From NCBI GenBank assembly GCA_951213105.1, contig OX578140.1, forward strand, positions 35,819,256 to 35,883,255: DNA of 64,000 nt, read 5' to 3'. Shown in pieces: positions 12,241 through 25,037 of this stretch (the first letter of the stretch is position 1; every line of letters starts with the position of its first letter). Below the pieces are notes generated by a model that saw only the letters and a list, made by a program, of their open reading frames with translations, was not told where the DNA came from and made no database searches. The stretch comes from Amaurobius ferox. Its lineage: Eukaryota; Arthropoda; Arachnida; Araneae; Amaurobiidae. Position numbers and translations under genes: made by a program.

Positions 12241-12399
12241 AAGCGTTTCTTCGTGTTGAGGCTATTTTCGAGTTCCAACAATCGTCCCGAACCTAACTTG
12301 TTGTATATGCAAAGTATGGCCTGTACATGTTAAATTAGTAATCTAGTTTTATGATTATATACATTTTCTAAAATTTACTCGCAAAACTTTCAGCTTAAT

Positions 12400-12765
12400 T
12401 TTTTAAGCCAAATATGAAGGGCTTATGATCAAAAGAAATTAAAAAAAAAAGAATCATTAATAAGATTTATTTTCACTTTTATTGTAACCGTGTCAGAGAT
12501 CGTCCTCCCTTGTTCTCAAATTCTATTAACAATGAACATGCTTTAATCATCTTTATTTCTCTTTTATTATATCTCTTACGTAGGAAATAAATTATCTTCA
12601 GTATTATCTTGTTCTTATTTCCACGGGAATAGAAGGCCATGTTTTTTATGTTTTATGAGTTTATGCAGGGAAGTAAGTAATTTGATCTTTGATATTAAAG
12701 TAGTTGATTGGGTTCAAATTTCTTATTTATAATTTTCTTAGAATAAATAGTACATGTTTTGGAAG
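12400..12765 (+). repeat. Partial third copy of the D unit (D3)
   Basis: Text such as AGAGATCGTCCTCCCTTGTT, AACATGCTTTAATCATCTTT and ATTATCTTGTTC matches D1 and D2 in order with many substitutions. Only the middle part of the unit is present. Confidence 0.55.
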
Positions 12766-14490
12766 TTTATTATGACGATATTAAAGTGCAATTAATTTGT
12801 TTTTTAACAAAATTGCGCTGCTTTAATGCCCTAAAACTATGAAACACGTTTCAGAATTACGTCATTATACGTGAATCTTAAGTAACATCATCTTCAACCA
12901 AGAGGGACTTGTCCCGGTAACCAAGATGGACCTGTCACGGACATGACTGATATTTTTTTACCTGGCTCTGCGAATATGATGAAACATGAGCATTTTGTTC
13001 TGGGGATCTCAAGAGAAACAGAACTTGCTAACTGCGACTGTCATCCTGCTCTTCTGACGTCACTAAATATTCTTGGACGTCACCAAGTCTTGTGTGCACC
13101 TCACTATTCAAAATATCCCTGCAAGTTGTTTACGTCTGGATATTGCCACTTCAATATTGCCTCGTTATAAAAAAAAAATAGTAAAGTGAAACATTATGTA
13201 ATAATTCGTAAATATCTACTTTCTATTATTTATCCTAAGAATTTCGATCGTCTATGCTTTCTAAGTAATTTATATCAGCTGATTCACAATGGGATTATTC
13301 AACGTAAGTCTGGATAATAAAATAAACATTTATCTTTATTTGAAAATGGAAGATTTTGCATCATCAGTGATAATTGAAAGAATTTTATTTTACAAATTAA
13401 CAAATAATTTTAACTGTAATAATGCGGAAACTTTCTCTATTTTGGCAACTCCTCTCTAAGTCCTTCCTGGACCGTTACCTCACAGATGACGAAAACCTAC
13501 CCAACTGACGTCAAACTAACAATTTTTTGATTTGTTGCTTATGTAGCAACATAACACATATTAAACAGCCTTGCTTTGCACACTTATAGTACATACCATT
13601 GAACAGATTCAAACGAGGGAGGTTTTCGATTTTTCTACAGCAGTGAACAACATGAGGAGGAGGCGGTGTAAAGTCTGCCAAAAGCCTTCCAGAGCCCCCA
13701 CCAGGGACATAAAAGTTTGGAAGAAGTCCACGGTGCACAATCTAACTGCACTAATTTTCAATTGAATCAGCTGTTTTCTACGCTAAGTAAAGTTCTTTAA
13801 TATAAAGTTGAGCAAACAGCCCGGTAACTAATCAAGAAGTTGTCAGCCTGACGTCGACGAGCTTAGCATTCAGTCATTGGTGACGTCACTGACCAGGGAG
13901 GACTTTCAGAGTCGTTGCCAAAATATAGCAAGTTTTCTCCTTATTGCAATTAAATATTGTTTGTTATTTTGATGTGGCAATTTCCAGATGTAAACAAACT
14001 GGTCAGATATTATAAATTGTGCTATGCACACCTTCCTCGGTGACGTCCAAAAAGATTCTCGATCTCTGCAGAGAGCCCGAGAGCAATATGAGCATGTTTG
14101 CTAATCCCGTGACATCACATGCGCAGATCCATACAAAAAAAAATGAAGTCAGTATCACATCGGCGGTGAGTCGGAACGAAAGTGAAACCGAAACCGATCT
14201 CATAACCGACATGCATCGAAGATCGAAGACACGAAAATACATTGCGAGAACCACACACATCATTCAAATTATAATCTTTCATAACCCAGGAGTGCTTACG
14301 GTCTGGAGACACCAGTCCACAGATGGGTAGAAGTAACGACATAAAACAGGGTGTGTAAAGAATTTAACACATTAAATTTAATATTCATATTTATTAATAA
14401 GCAAACCACTTAAACTGAAATTATTTTCTAAATAATTGAAGTATTTAACATTCATTTCAAATTTGATACATATCAGAAACTATTTCTGAT
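12766..14490. other. Non-coding stretch with clustered TGACGTC motifs
   Basis: No coding exon is supported. The 13571-13765 frame (RRRRCKVCQKPSRAP) is the most protein-like but has no homologue that I know. Six full or near TGACGTCA motifs lie at about 13055, 13075, 13506, 13849, 13881 and 14041. The region is richer in GC than its surroundings. Confidence 0.4.
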
Positions 14491-14505
14491 ACTTATATCA
14501 TTAGA

Positions 14506-14873
14506 GTGCTGAAAACACCGGTTCTCGTTAGATCACCGAAGTCAAGCAGCATCGGGCGCGGTTAGTACTTGGTGGGTGACCACCTCGGAACACCGCGTGC
14601 TGTTGGCCATCTCGGGTGCGGTATCCCCGTGGTTTGCGCGCTAGATTTGCACGCTACCACAAATGCCGCCGTGTTCATGCGGAGTACGATCACGTTAAAC
14701 ATGTGGGTCCGTAAGTCCTTCCGAGAGGTTGGTGGTAGGGGAAGGAGGGTACGGTCCCTGTGGATGCCTCCCCCACTGGGTTCCGGTCTAAATTGGGTGG
14801 CACTTCCCGGCCATCCATACAGTTACCTTACACCTTTCTGGTAGGTCGGACGGTCTGGGTCTCAACAACAACG
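14506..14873 (+). mobile_element. 5S rRNA-headed SINE, copy 2, slightly 5'-truncated
   Basis: Same organisation as the copy at 1.9 kb, but it lacks about the first 16 bases of the 5S head and starts at GTGCTGAAAACACCGG. The tail ends CAACAACAACG. A perfect 15-bp target duplication, ACTTATATCATTAGA, lies at 14491-14505 and 14874-14888. Loss of the 5' end with intact duplications is typical of LINE-driven target-primed reverse transcription. The 91-aa open frame inside has no coding meaning. Confidence 0.93.
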
Positions 14874-15149
14874 ACTTATATCATTAGAGAACAACATGTT
14901 AAGTAATTAAGTTTCTACAACAAATATTATTATATCCAAACACTTAAGAATCCTTATTTAATTAATCACTTATTTTAATTATCAATATAAACACAATATA
15001 AAGGATTCCAACAAAAATCTCTTTTTAGGATGCATTCATATTTATTCCAGATTTTGAAATGACAATTTTATTGTTCTCTGTTCCAGAAATATATCTTTCA
15101 ATTCAAAAGTTTACCTCAAAGTTTCTGCTTACGTCGAATCTCTTTTTCC

Positions 15150-15833
15150 AGTATCATCAGATTAAACAGTAACTAACATGGAAGACGAAAAATTCTGCAA
15201 ATCACACCCAAAGTAAAAGTCTACCAGAACAGAAAGTTCAATGCCGCCAGGGACCACACCCCACCCGAACGGTCTTCGGTAGACTCCAAAACGATACCTA
15301 AAATAGAAAAACAGGAATTAAATTTTGAATAATTTGCAGATCTCGGTAAGATTCTTCCCCAGGTATCCATCAGGATTAGATATTGGCAAAATCAATAATC
15401 CCCAGGAGTATGGGGCCACCGGCCCTACTCTTTTTGTTCTTCTCTCCTCCGGATCTCCTACTATCCGCGCTTCCTAAAATCCAACTCTCCAAAGCCCCCG
15501 GACAAGGCCGCACTCTCAACGACAGCCAAGCAGCTCTCCCATTGGCTGAGAGAGGCGCAAAAACTCCAAAAAGTTAGCTTTCGAACTCACGTCACAGACG
15601 GGGCAAGCGCCACGAAGAGGAACAACAGAAACATAAAATCCACATCTCAAGACAAAACCAGACTTTTGCATATAAAATAATCTAAACAAGGCTTAACACA
15701 AAGCAGGCGTTGAAAAAGAGAGTTTTTCAAGCCGCGTTTTACAAACTGTCGAATCGAACATTCAGGCGATACGACATCAGTCATGCTCGGGACACTCCCC
15801 CCCCCCCCCCCTGACGCTACGCACCATACAATG
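15150..15833 (-). mobile_element. Possible LTR of a retrotransposon with adjoining polypurine tract
   Basis: On the minus strand a G-run ending GGAG (15798-15813) is followed at once by TGTCCCGAGCATGACTGATG, the look of a polypurine tract and LTR start. Further into the block are CCAATGGG and a TATA-like TTATTTTATATGC on the same strand. The GC content exceeds that of the surroundings. I find no second LTR, no tRNA binding site and no clear end near 15150. A promoter or CpG-rich host segment is the main alternative. Confidence 0.35.
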
Positions 15834-16189
15834 TTAAACGAAATAAAACGTATTAATTAAAAGTTGCAGCCTAATGTTTTAAGAATGTTAGTTTGTTTGT
15901 TTTTCGAAGGATTAAATACTAATATGTTTATTTATAATTTAAAGTGTTTATTTATATGTTTATTTATAATACACTATCTGGAGTGTTTTGCAAAATCGTA
16001 AATTTAATTTATCAATAAAACTTACACTTCTGTTAAAGTTATCTATTTTTGTGCCTTCAAGAGAAGCGCCCTCAACGTGTGTCTTCATACATCATGTGGG
16101 CCTTGTGAATGAGAGCATACGAGTAAATGATACGATACTGTTTTCTCACCAATAAACTATTTCCAAATTCCAGTCACTTACCTTACCAC
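15834..16189. other. Non-coding stretch
   Basis: AT-rich; no gene recognised. A short internal duplication of TATGTTTATTTATAAT occurs near 15920-15970. Confidence 0.5.
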
Positions 16190-16660
16190 CCACGTTATCA
16201 ATGAACTCGCCGGAAATAGTCCTGATTCTATTCGTGGCCATCGATAAGTTATCGAAGCTCATTATCTATCGCGTTTCCAAGGCTACTAATGACGTCACTT
16301 CCTGTGCACTAGCGAAGCATCTTATCTGACTGGTCGACAGTTCCGAAACAAACGATGGTGTTAAAATAAATTGGAATCAATCTCATCAATCCGATGTAAC
16401 ACATATCATCTGTGTGTACCCGCTTGACAAAACTTAATAGAAAGAAAAAAGTTAAATATAAATGTGCGTTTCACGATATATCTGTATGTGTGAACTTATA
16501 GTGCAAGAGCAGTCAAGAAATGAGTGAAAGGGTTGTGAAATCTGGCGACTGAAGCCTGTTATTTTATACCGGACGATTTTAACGTTGTCAGACTCGATTG
16601 TTTTGAATTTTGACAGACAAGGTATGTCTAGAATTTCAGTAACCAAATATTAGCTTTTGT
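16190..16660 (+). promoter_or_regulatory. Possible promoter and non-coding first exon
   Basis: The block contains a TATCGAT/TTATCGA pair (about 16240-16257), TGACGTCACTTCCTG (CRE next to an ETS-like core, about 16289-16303) and GATA-like words. It is followed by GACAAGGTATGT at 16616-16627, a good splice-donor match. No ORF follows. This is inference from motif content only; a chance cluster is equally possible. Confidence 0.2.
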
Positions 16661-16703
16661 AGACAAGGTATGTCTAGAATTTCAGTAACCAAATATTAGC
16701 TTT
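16615..16703 (+). repeat. 46-bp direct tandem duplication
   Basis: Two adjacent copies, 16615-16660 and 16661-16703, are the same apart from one base missing in a T-run near the end of the second. Each begins AGACAAGGTATGTCTAG. The near identity makes the duplication recent. Confidence 0.9.
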
Positions 16704-17239
16704 GTATTAATTTAGGTCAGTCAATATTTGCTATTTCTTGATATATACTTAATTTAAAATGCAAATGGGTGTGACCATTAATAATCGATTATTGCAATAA
16801 AATGAACCAACTTACTTGTTTTAATTTTTTTTCTTTTGTTTGAATCAATTTTAAAGATAATGTACCTTATGGGGGCTGGATCCAAATCGGGTGTTTAACA
16901 TTTATACAAAAATTGAACATCGAATTTGACAAAATCATACTTTCATGCATTTATTCATTGCCGGAATCTGAATGTCTGTTTCATGAATTTAACTAACCTG
17001 TCTTATTAATTACAATAATATCTTTAAAATTACCTTTTCTGATATTTCTAAAAATGCTCGTCTATCAGTCTCCGGCATTTTGAACTGTTTCTGACATCTG
17101 TCAATCTGATACCAACCAGTAACAAAAGTATATGTGTATGTTAACTAGTCGATAGAGCTTAAGATTCTCACCAGACGTATACGCAAAGTTCCTAACTTTA
17201 AACCCTGCCCGACTAATACTTTACATTACATTCTGGTTA

Positions 17240-17690
17240 TCTGTTTAGTGGTTGCAAAATCAGAATCAAGTAAGGTATGCAATGACGTACAACTTGAATC
17301 TTTGATATCAAACACATTATCTTCTTTGAAACTGCTGTACTAAAACTCCATTGTTTTTCTGACGCTAAATATTTAAAGTTACTTTCGTATTATCGCTTTT
17401 TGTGGTTGCAGAATCAGGATCAAGTAAGGTACTTAATGATGGACGACACTTGAACCTTTGACATCAAACTCGTTATCTTTGAGACTGCTGTACCAAAACG
17501 CCAATGTTTTACTGACGTTAGATATTTTACGTTACCATCATATTATCTCTTTTGTTGATTACAGAATCAGGATCAAGAAAGGTACTTAATGATGGACGAC
17601 TTGAACCTTTGCCATCAAACTGGTTATCTTCATTGAGACTGTTGTACTAAAACGCCAATGTTTCGCTGATATTAACACATATTCATATTT
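17240..17690 (+). repeat. Three-copy tandem repeat, period about 153 bp
   Basis: Anchors GTTGCAAAATCAGAATCAAG (17251), GTTGCAGAATCAGGATCAAG (17404) and GATTACAGAATCAGGATCAA (17557) are spaced 153-154 bp. Each is followed by a variant of CTTGAACCTTTGACATCAAA and of TACTAAAACGCCAATGTTT. Copies are about 80-90 percent alike by eye. Confidence 0.85.
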
Positions 17691-19559
17691 GTTTATGATG
17701 ATTTTCTTAATTTTGTAAACACAAGAGCTCTCCAAATCAGTGTGTCTTTCTGAATGTGTCTAATTCGCCCCTTACTGATTCAGAAAAAAAATTAGCAAAA
17801 TGCAATGAATTTATCATCTTTATCTTTGAAATCTGCTAAAAATGATGCGAATAACAACTTAAATTCAGACATCAAATTATACAAAAACAACAATTTAATT
17901 ACTTGCTAGGCAGGAGAGTTTTACTCAGCTGCCGACTCAAACACAAGTGGCATTTTCTAATTAATGGCCCATATGGGCATGCGTTAAACTATGGAAATTG
18001 AAATCCGTGACATAAAATGATGTAACAGTTTTATATTTACTTGATTGCATTCAGCTTTTCGGCACATTTGACTTTGGCATTGTTTTATGAATATTATACC
18101 ATTTCGATCATCCAGATCAAATCTTTAATCCAGGTAAACACAAAATTTTGTTAGTTTAGAAATTTATCCATACGTCGTTGTGGAAATCGATTGGGGGTCT
18201 AGTTTTACATCGGATGCGTTCGGAACCCAATTTTGTTGCCTTTTCTGTCATAGTTTGTATGAAAGTTATATTGTTTCTTCGTTGAGGCAATCGCCGCCAA
18301 CGGATGCATCATCTTCTTGAAGTATTTATGTTTTCAATTTCTAAATTCATATAATCTAAGCATTATGTAAATAATCAGCAAGCCATTTTGCTTTAGTGGT
18401 TACCGTCTTTTTTATACCGATCCTTTACTACGCAGCGGTTTCGACTCTGACGCAGTACGTGGCTAAAGCATATTGCTGTTAAGCTACAAATATATTGTTC
18501 GATACTCATCTGATATAATCTTACTAAATTTTTGTGATTTTATTAGCACGTAATGCAAATATAATGCAATTTTTTCAAGAAATGTGCACCTCTTTTAACA
18601 AAATATTATATTTTTTCTTATTTAATAATTATGTACCTCCTAATTTCGTAATGATTTTTTGTAGGAAATTAGCGCAATAACAGGGATTGAAGATTATTAT
18701 AAGCTTTAAATATCTATATCAAGTCGCATGAAGTATAACGTTGTCTTTAGTTGCAGATGCCCATACTTAATTTTTTTTATTGCTTAATAAGGAAAGCCTA
18801 ATAAGATTACTGAATAAGAAATCCAATCTGCATCTTTTCGACAAATATCAAATCAGTTTCACTACTTCCACTTTTTATCCCTCTATTCAAGACCTGTAGT
18901 TTTCTTAATTACTTTGCTCGCGTAGATTACTAGAAATTAAGCAAAAATTAAGACTTATATATTCAATGTTTATTTCACCAGTATCAGCAGTATTTCATCT
19001 TAGTTATCAAACTGCAAAAAGAATGAACTATATTCAATTATCTTTGCTTTTTGTGTCTTATACACTTTACCTTCAGTAATAGTTATTATATTATATTTAT
19101 TTCGATACGGCTATTAAAATACTTTTGTATAATTTGAGATTGTACAATATAACTTTTATTGTGTTTACATTTCTGTAGTGAATTGTAAACACATTAAACA
19201 CATAACTATCTCCGAAATGTGAATAGACTTCATTTTTTCATTCAGTTTTACTTGACAGAATGGTTAAAATAATGCAAGTAATTTCAGCCCATTATTTTTA
19301 GAGACTAGTGGGAAGCTCACTATTTTGTAAGCATTTTCTGTAATGTTTTAACCACAAGATGAAATACGAATAAAAATCTATAAAACCTCGGCTTTTATAT
19401 GTAACATGAGGAAATAACTCTGTACTGCGTACTGTTCTACTAATTCGAATGACAAATATTTTACCATGTTTTCTAATCAAATAAAGTTGGATGCATAGGG
19501 TATGAAAAGACATATATCGAAGTTTGGTCAAAAATCGTAGTCCCGATAATTTTGACGGT
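17691..19559. other. Non-coding stretch
   Basis: No gene recognised. A weak resemblance to the D unit is visible near 18960-19070 (ATCTTAGTTATCAAACTGC, TTTGTGTCTTATACAC). Confidence 0.45.
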
Positions 19560-20200
19560 TTTGTATATTTCGAACAATCTTGAAACGACCATTTTTGTTA
19601 CCCTCGCACTCTGATAGTGAATATAGCTTGTGCCAGTCTTCTTGATGGATATGTTTTTAGCAATAGATTCGGCAAGGGCTTTATTTTAACCTATATAGCC
19701 TTAGAAAAGTATGGTGATCGTGATTTAACCACAAATCAAGTTGTATGGCCAAATTATCCGATACACAGGTATTCGATTTAGCCCCAAATCGAGTCTCGGT
19801 ATGGGATCCCTAAGATACCAGAAATTGCTTTGTCTGTGAGAGGGTATCGCATCGTTGGCCTTTTGCAATCTCAAAAACAACTGAATCGAAACTTGGAACA
19901 AAATGTCGGTGGCAAATTTCATATACTATGTAAATGTGAAAGGAGACAACGGTGAACGGATTCCCAAAAATTGATATAAAAGGGGTTTTGTCAAAATTGT
20001 TGCCCTTGTGTATTCTTGAAAATAGTTGAAGCGATTTTGATCGAATTTGGGTGGTATACTGGGTATATTGTTCAGATGGGAACAAAAAAAAATTCGAAAA
20101 TTGTTTATACCTTTGTTATAAAACGATATTTTGTCAAAATCAGTAACCTGTCGTAATCTCAAAAATAGATGAAGCATTTTGGATCAATCATTAAGGTAAT
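19560..20200. repeat. Degenerate tandem repeat, about 140 bp
   Basis: Related phrases recur: TTTTGCAATCTCAAAAACAAC, TTTTGTCAAAATTGTTGCCC with GTATTCTTGAAAATAG, and TTTTGTCAAAATCAGTAACC with GTAATCTCAAAAATAG. Each is followed by a GAAGC or GAATC word and a GAT-rich stretch. Stops and frame changes rule out one long protein. Confidence 0.5.
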
Positions 20201-20575
20201 AAATTATTAGCTAGAAATCCTTGACCAAGATGTTGTTACTACTGTTGTTAAGTGGATTAGTAGCTAGAAAACTTCTCGAATTTATTTGTAAACATGTTAA
20301 CTTTTGATTGAGTTTTGTTTTTAATCTCCAGTTAAAAAGTGAAATTTTTAAAAGTTGCTTAAAGTTTAAAAAAGCTTTTCCAAAAGTTGACCCCCCTCTT
20401 ATTTCCAAAACAGTCCCCACTTCTTACCGCAAGGTTAAATAGCAGTGTTCTTTAAAATGAAATTTTAAAATGAAATTTTAAAATGAAATATAATTTCAAA
20501 AAATAAAAATAAGTCGACATGATTTCCAAAATATCAAACCTGTTTTTCTGAGCCGTTAAAATACTCTACCTAAGA

Positions 20576-20850
20576 GATACATATCTGTAGTTCGCGCATG
20601 CGCCAAAAGGATTTCGTCTTCCATACCCTTTAAAGTCATTTTCTTTCCACTGTTGATGTACTTTGTTTTTTCCCAGGATGCAATCTGAGAAATCTGATTT
20701 TCACACAGCTTCGACAGTTTTCTTTGAGATTCTATATTCCTCCACTTTTTAGTTTTCTAAGTTTAGACTTTTCGGTGAAATGGAAGCGTCCCTTGGAATA
20801 CTGATAAGAACATCTCACGTTCGTATTTGTTTACGATTCCTCTCATTCTG
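20576..20850 (+). repeat. Dispersed repeat E, copy E1
   Basis: Shares an ordered set of words with 23690-23960 and 26545-26840: GATGTACTTTGTTTT, a GCAATCTGA-type word then ATCTGATTTT, a CGACAG/CGACAT-type word, TTCAAAG or TTTAGACTTTT, GAAATGGA and ATACTGATAAGAAC. About 60-70 percent similar by eye. Confidence 0.55.
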
Positions 20851-22079
20851 CACTACTATAATGTTATGAATTCCGTCTTTCTGGCTTTTCATTTCCTTGC
20901 GGACATGTGTAACCTTGAGACATGCGTTGGCCACATTGTGAATCTATATAGTAGTTCGGTCCGCCATTTATTACTTCTCCATGCAAGAAAAAGTATTTTT
21001 TTCACGAAGATTTTCGATTTTGAGATTTGGATACAAATATGTTTTAAGACCTACTGAAACACTTCTGACAAATTTACACTGATGTCCGTCTGTCTACCAT
21101 TTGTCTGCTTGTGTTCGATTTCTTGAGTTCACGATAGTTACCATAATATTAATGAATTTTCGCGAAATTTTATATCCCACTTCGTTAATGAAAAATCCAG
21201 AACTAAATTATTTTTTTTTTAAATTCGAGCGAAAACTTCGAAATTTAAACGAAATTCTTTTTTCTTAGCATCGCAGCATAGACAAATTTAACATAATCGG
21301 GTATAATAGGGGTTATTCATGGCTCCATGATCTCGAAACTTAACAGTTTTAATCATTATAGGGAAATACAGCCACGATATAATTTTTGTATTCCTGACCT
21401 TATTGGCCACCCTATGAGTGAGAAGACCCTCTCGAATGAGTACATTATCAAACTTGGTATCGATTGAAATATTTATTTCTAACCCATAAAGGATAAGATG
21501 CTATAATCATGATATTCTGGACCAACTATGCAGATTTTTCAAATTTTTTTTTCAAAATTTTGTTTGTCAAATTGATTTATATTATATGTGTTGCCCTTCA
21601 ATTTAAAGGTCTTGAAAAATTCTTACGATTGATACAGCACTTGACAATGTACAATCGGTTGGGGGGGAGGTAACTCAGCCCCTGCAGAGCCTGGTGACTT
21701 CGCGAATACAAATATTTTATCGCGAATATTTTGCATGTCAATGATTTGAAGCTATTAAGTCTTGTGATCATTGAACACCAAATAAACCTTTTATGCATGA
21801 TTTTGCAAAAGTTTATCCTATACTGCTATATTAAAAAAATATAGTTTTCGCTCGATTTTAAAAACATTCTAGCTGGTTCTAGATTATTCTATATAACAAA
21901 GCCGAATATAAAGTTTCGTGAAAATTCATTAGCCCTTTGCTTACGGGTGGGACAGCGTCCACCCCAAACGCAAAACCTTCCAAAAAGACAGGTGTTTGAC
22001 ATACCCTGTCCCAAACAGTTCGACCCCCCTTTGCAGGCATTAGCGTCCATGGAAACAATACCATTAATTTAGGCTTAAA
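20851..22079. other. Non-coding stretch
   Basis: No gene recognised. A G-run at 21660-21669 and a GC-richer patch at 21935-22060 stand out but match nothing that I know. Confidence 0.45.
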
Positions 22080-22640
22080 CATTATTATTATTGATATTTT
22101 CAAGTTATTATGCCTTTATTTTATTGCGGCAAAAATTGTTGAAACTCATATCTTCTACGTTGTACGAATAATCTTCTACAAATGCAAGAATATATCTTCT
22201 AATCTACGAGAATATAAGTAGTGCAGATATATTGGCATACATTTTGACATATATTGGCATAAAGCACGGCCTTCTGGTATAAAGATTACTGGGATTATTG
22301 ATATTTTCATTATATATTACGTCATCTGTTTTATTTTGGCAAATATTTTTGAGACTCGTATTGTAATACGGGTAATCTTCTACTAACACTCGAACATGTC
22401 TTCTAATCTACGACATAATAAGTTGAACGGGTATATTTTCACATATAATTTTAGCATTTTCATTTTGGCATATATTGGAATCAATTATTGCCTTCAGGTT
22501 TAAAGATTACGGGTTTATTGATATTTCAATTTAACGTAATATACTAACACAAATTATATCTTCTAATATTCGCGTATATAAGTAGTACGGATCCCATACA
22601 ATTTCAACGCTTTTATTTTGCATATATATGAATTCCATAT
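22080..22640. repeat. Degenerate tandem repeat, about 160-200 bp
   Basis: The phrase ATCTTCTAATCTACGAGAAT with AAGTAGTGCAG (22195) recurs as GTCTTCTAATCTACGACATA (22398) and ATCTTCTAATATTCGCGTAT (22558). Intervening text (ATATTGGCAT, AAAGATTAC, GGTTTATTGATATTT) also repeats. Confidence 0.6.
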
Positions 22641-22799
22641 TGCATTCAATCCCATATTTTTTGTAAATTTGCTTACAAAAGGGGCCAGGATGTTTTATTC
22701 TTCTGATCTCCAGTGAAGATAATTTTGTATAGCGAGAACAGAGATTCTTAAACTTCTTTTAAGGAGCATTAAATTAAATATTTTAACACAATATTTTGA

Positions 22800-23362
22800 T
22801 TAGAAATGTCATTTAGTATACTATAGGAATTTGCACTTGGTTGTGAATTTTATGTTTCTTCATATTATATACTCTGTACGAAGAATGGGTATGCTGATAG
22901 TTTTTTAAATAAAATAAATTACTGTAGTATTGTGATGAATGAAAAGAATGGAATAAAAGTGTATGGATGAAATATTTACAGCTTTTACATAGAGAGCCAG
23001 GCGATTTATATTTCAATGACGTCATTTGAATGAAGTTCATTTTTTTCGATGAAATTTTAAGTTTTCAAATGTAATAAATTAATGTATTATTGTGATAATT
23101 TAAAAAATATTACCGCTGAATGTATCGCATTTTAGAGATGTTTAAAGCAGGCGACTTATATTTCAATGACTTCATTTGAATAAAGTTCATTTTTTTCGAT
23201 GAAGTTTTAAGTTTTTAAATATAATAAATTAATGTAGTATTGTGATAATTTTAAAAATATTACCTCTGTATGTATCGTATTTTAGAGATGTTTAAATTAA
23301 ATTGCATTGCAGTTGTAAAATGTTTCATAATCAATGTTTTATGCATGATTGATCTCTCTTGT
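22800..23362 (-). mobile_element. Family B copy B2, 3'-truncated with internal duplication
   Basis: Relative to full copies, the 5' end is kept at the right (GCATGATTGATCTCTCTTGT, 23345-23364) but the 3' hairpin end is missing. A block with TATATTTCAATGACGTCATT and GAAGTTCATTTTTTTCGATG occurs twice in a row (about 23010 and 23160). A related internal duplication exists in other family-B copies. Confidence 0.7.
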
Positions 23363-23689
23363 TTTTTTATTAAAACATGCCGCTTCACCAATAGCTGCTG
23401 TAGGTTGAAAGTCTGTCTAACGTGAAGCGATTCTTAAATTAAAACGATATGTCTGCGACCTTAGCCGTATCATCTTTTTGAAACGCTCTGTAGTGAAAGT
23501 ATGTTATGCGAGTTTTAGGTATTAAGAAGGAAAAAGATGTATCATTTGATTATTTGTGTATAATAAAAGAACAATCAAATACACAGTTAAATTCATAAAA
23601 CTGAAATTTTACAACATATTTTTCTAAATAAAATTATGAAATATCAGCAAGTAAGCTCTGAGGAAAAAAAACATTTTTCCAAGCCCGAG

Positions 23690-23960
23690 GAGTTCTTCGG
23701 CGCATACATTCCTCCATGCTCCGAGTTATTTTCTTCCCACTCGATGTATGCCTTGTTTTCCCCGAATGCCATCTGATATATCTGATTTTCCCCTGCTGCA
23801 ATGTTTTCGATTGCGATTATATATTCTACCGATTTTCACGGTTTTCAAAGCATAGATCTTTTTGTAAAATGGAGGAATCGGTAGGAATACTGATGAGACT
23901 AGGCTACGTTCATATTTATTTTTGATATGTATTTTTTTCTCTCGTTCCATGATCCAATGT
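23690..23960 (+). repeat. Dispersed repeat E, copy E2
   Basis: Same ordered words as E1: GATGTATGCCTTGTTTTCC, ATATCTGATTTTCCCC, CGGTTTTCAAAGCATAGA, AAAATGGAGGAATCGG and ATACTGATGAGAC. Confidence 0.55.
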
Positions 23961-24119
23961 CATTGACTCTGCATTTCTGGAATTCTTATATCTTTGCGAT
24001 GGGGAATGTTAATAAGAACGAATCCTAAACTTTTTTTTTCTGCCGTAGATCCTAAATTTTGTTTTGCAGCCATAGAAAAGGCATAATTGACAACTAATAT
24101 GGAATCAGTATCAATTTTC

Positions 24120-24760
24120 GGAGGGGTCAGGGATTCACCAAGGATTTTCACTTCCGGTTCAAAAATTGTCCTTTAAACAATATATGTCGCAGGATTGGCT
24201 ATGGATAAGTTTAGATAACGAGTTATATGAATTTTGCATCACATTCCAGCAGGAGCAGAGGTTTATGAAGTATTTCCACTTCCGGTATTTTCCCCAAATT
24301 TCAATTGTCCTTGTAACATTTACTTCTCAGAATCGGCTAGAGATCAAGTTTTTTTTATGGCTGATGTTCATTCAGCATAAAGTATTTAAAGGGTTACTGT
24401 GATTTACCAATTTAAACTTCCTATTCTTCTCTACTTCCGGTTAAAAGTTTTCTTTAAAACAACTATTTTTTTCTTCAAAACCGATTGTAGATAGAGCTCA
24501 GATAATGATTGATATGGATTCAAGATTAAATTTTAGTCTGAGTCGGGTTTTTTTTCTAATTGTTTTCAGTTTCGGAACTACAAATGTTAGCTTCGATTAA
24601 GAAAATTCTAAGGATTCTATTTCTCAGGATTGGCTATAGATGAGATTGGATTACGATACTGAAACATACTCAGTATTGAAAAGTTGGATGGGTTAGGTGA
24701 CTCACTAGGATTTTCACTTCCTGATCCTAAGGTATCACTTCAGTATTTATTCAGTATTTT
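24120..24760. repeat. Degenerate tandem repeat, about 145 bp
   Basis: AGGATTGGCTATGGAT (24191), AATCGGCTAGAGAT (24331), CCGATTGTAGATAG (24481) and AGGATTGGCTATAGAT (24626) are spaced 140-150 bp. The phrase TTTTCACTTCC recurs about 40 bp before the first unit and after the last. The repeat is non-coding and diverged. Confidence 0.6.
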
Positions 24761-25037
24761 CGATAATTCCCATGACTACGAAACAAGTATGCAAAAGAGA
24801 AGTAAAATCCTTAATATTTCCGTCACTAATAAAATGTACACACTACTTGACACCATATGAAGGCTCCTTCATGAATTTATTATTGAAATATTGTTTATTC
24901 TTAAACGGGTATGGGAAAAAGTGTAGATCTTTCAAAAATAGGGTCAGAGTTTTAAATTCTTCGTAATACGTTTACTTTTACATTTCCGTCTTACTTTTTT
25001 TTAGAGTAACATTAATTTTCTTGTTACAATTATTTTA

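Noticed and set aside
13571..13765. Possible small Cys/Arg-rich protein
   Set aside because: Short, no recognisable domain, no support from splice sites or a conserved counterpart; the opposite strand is equally open.
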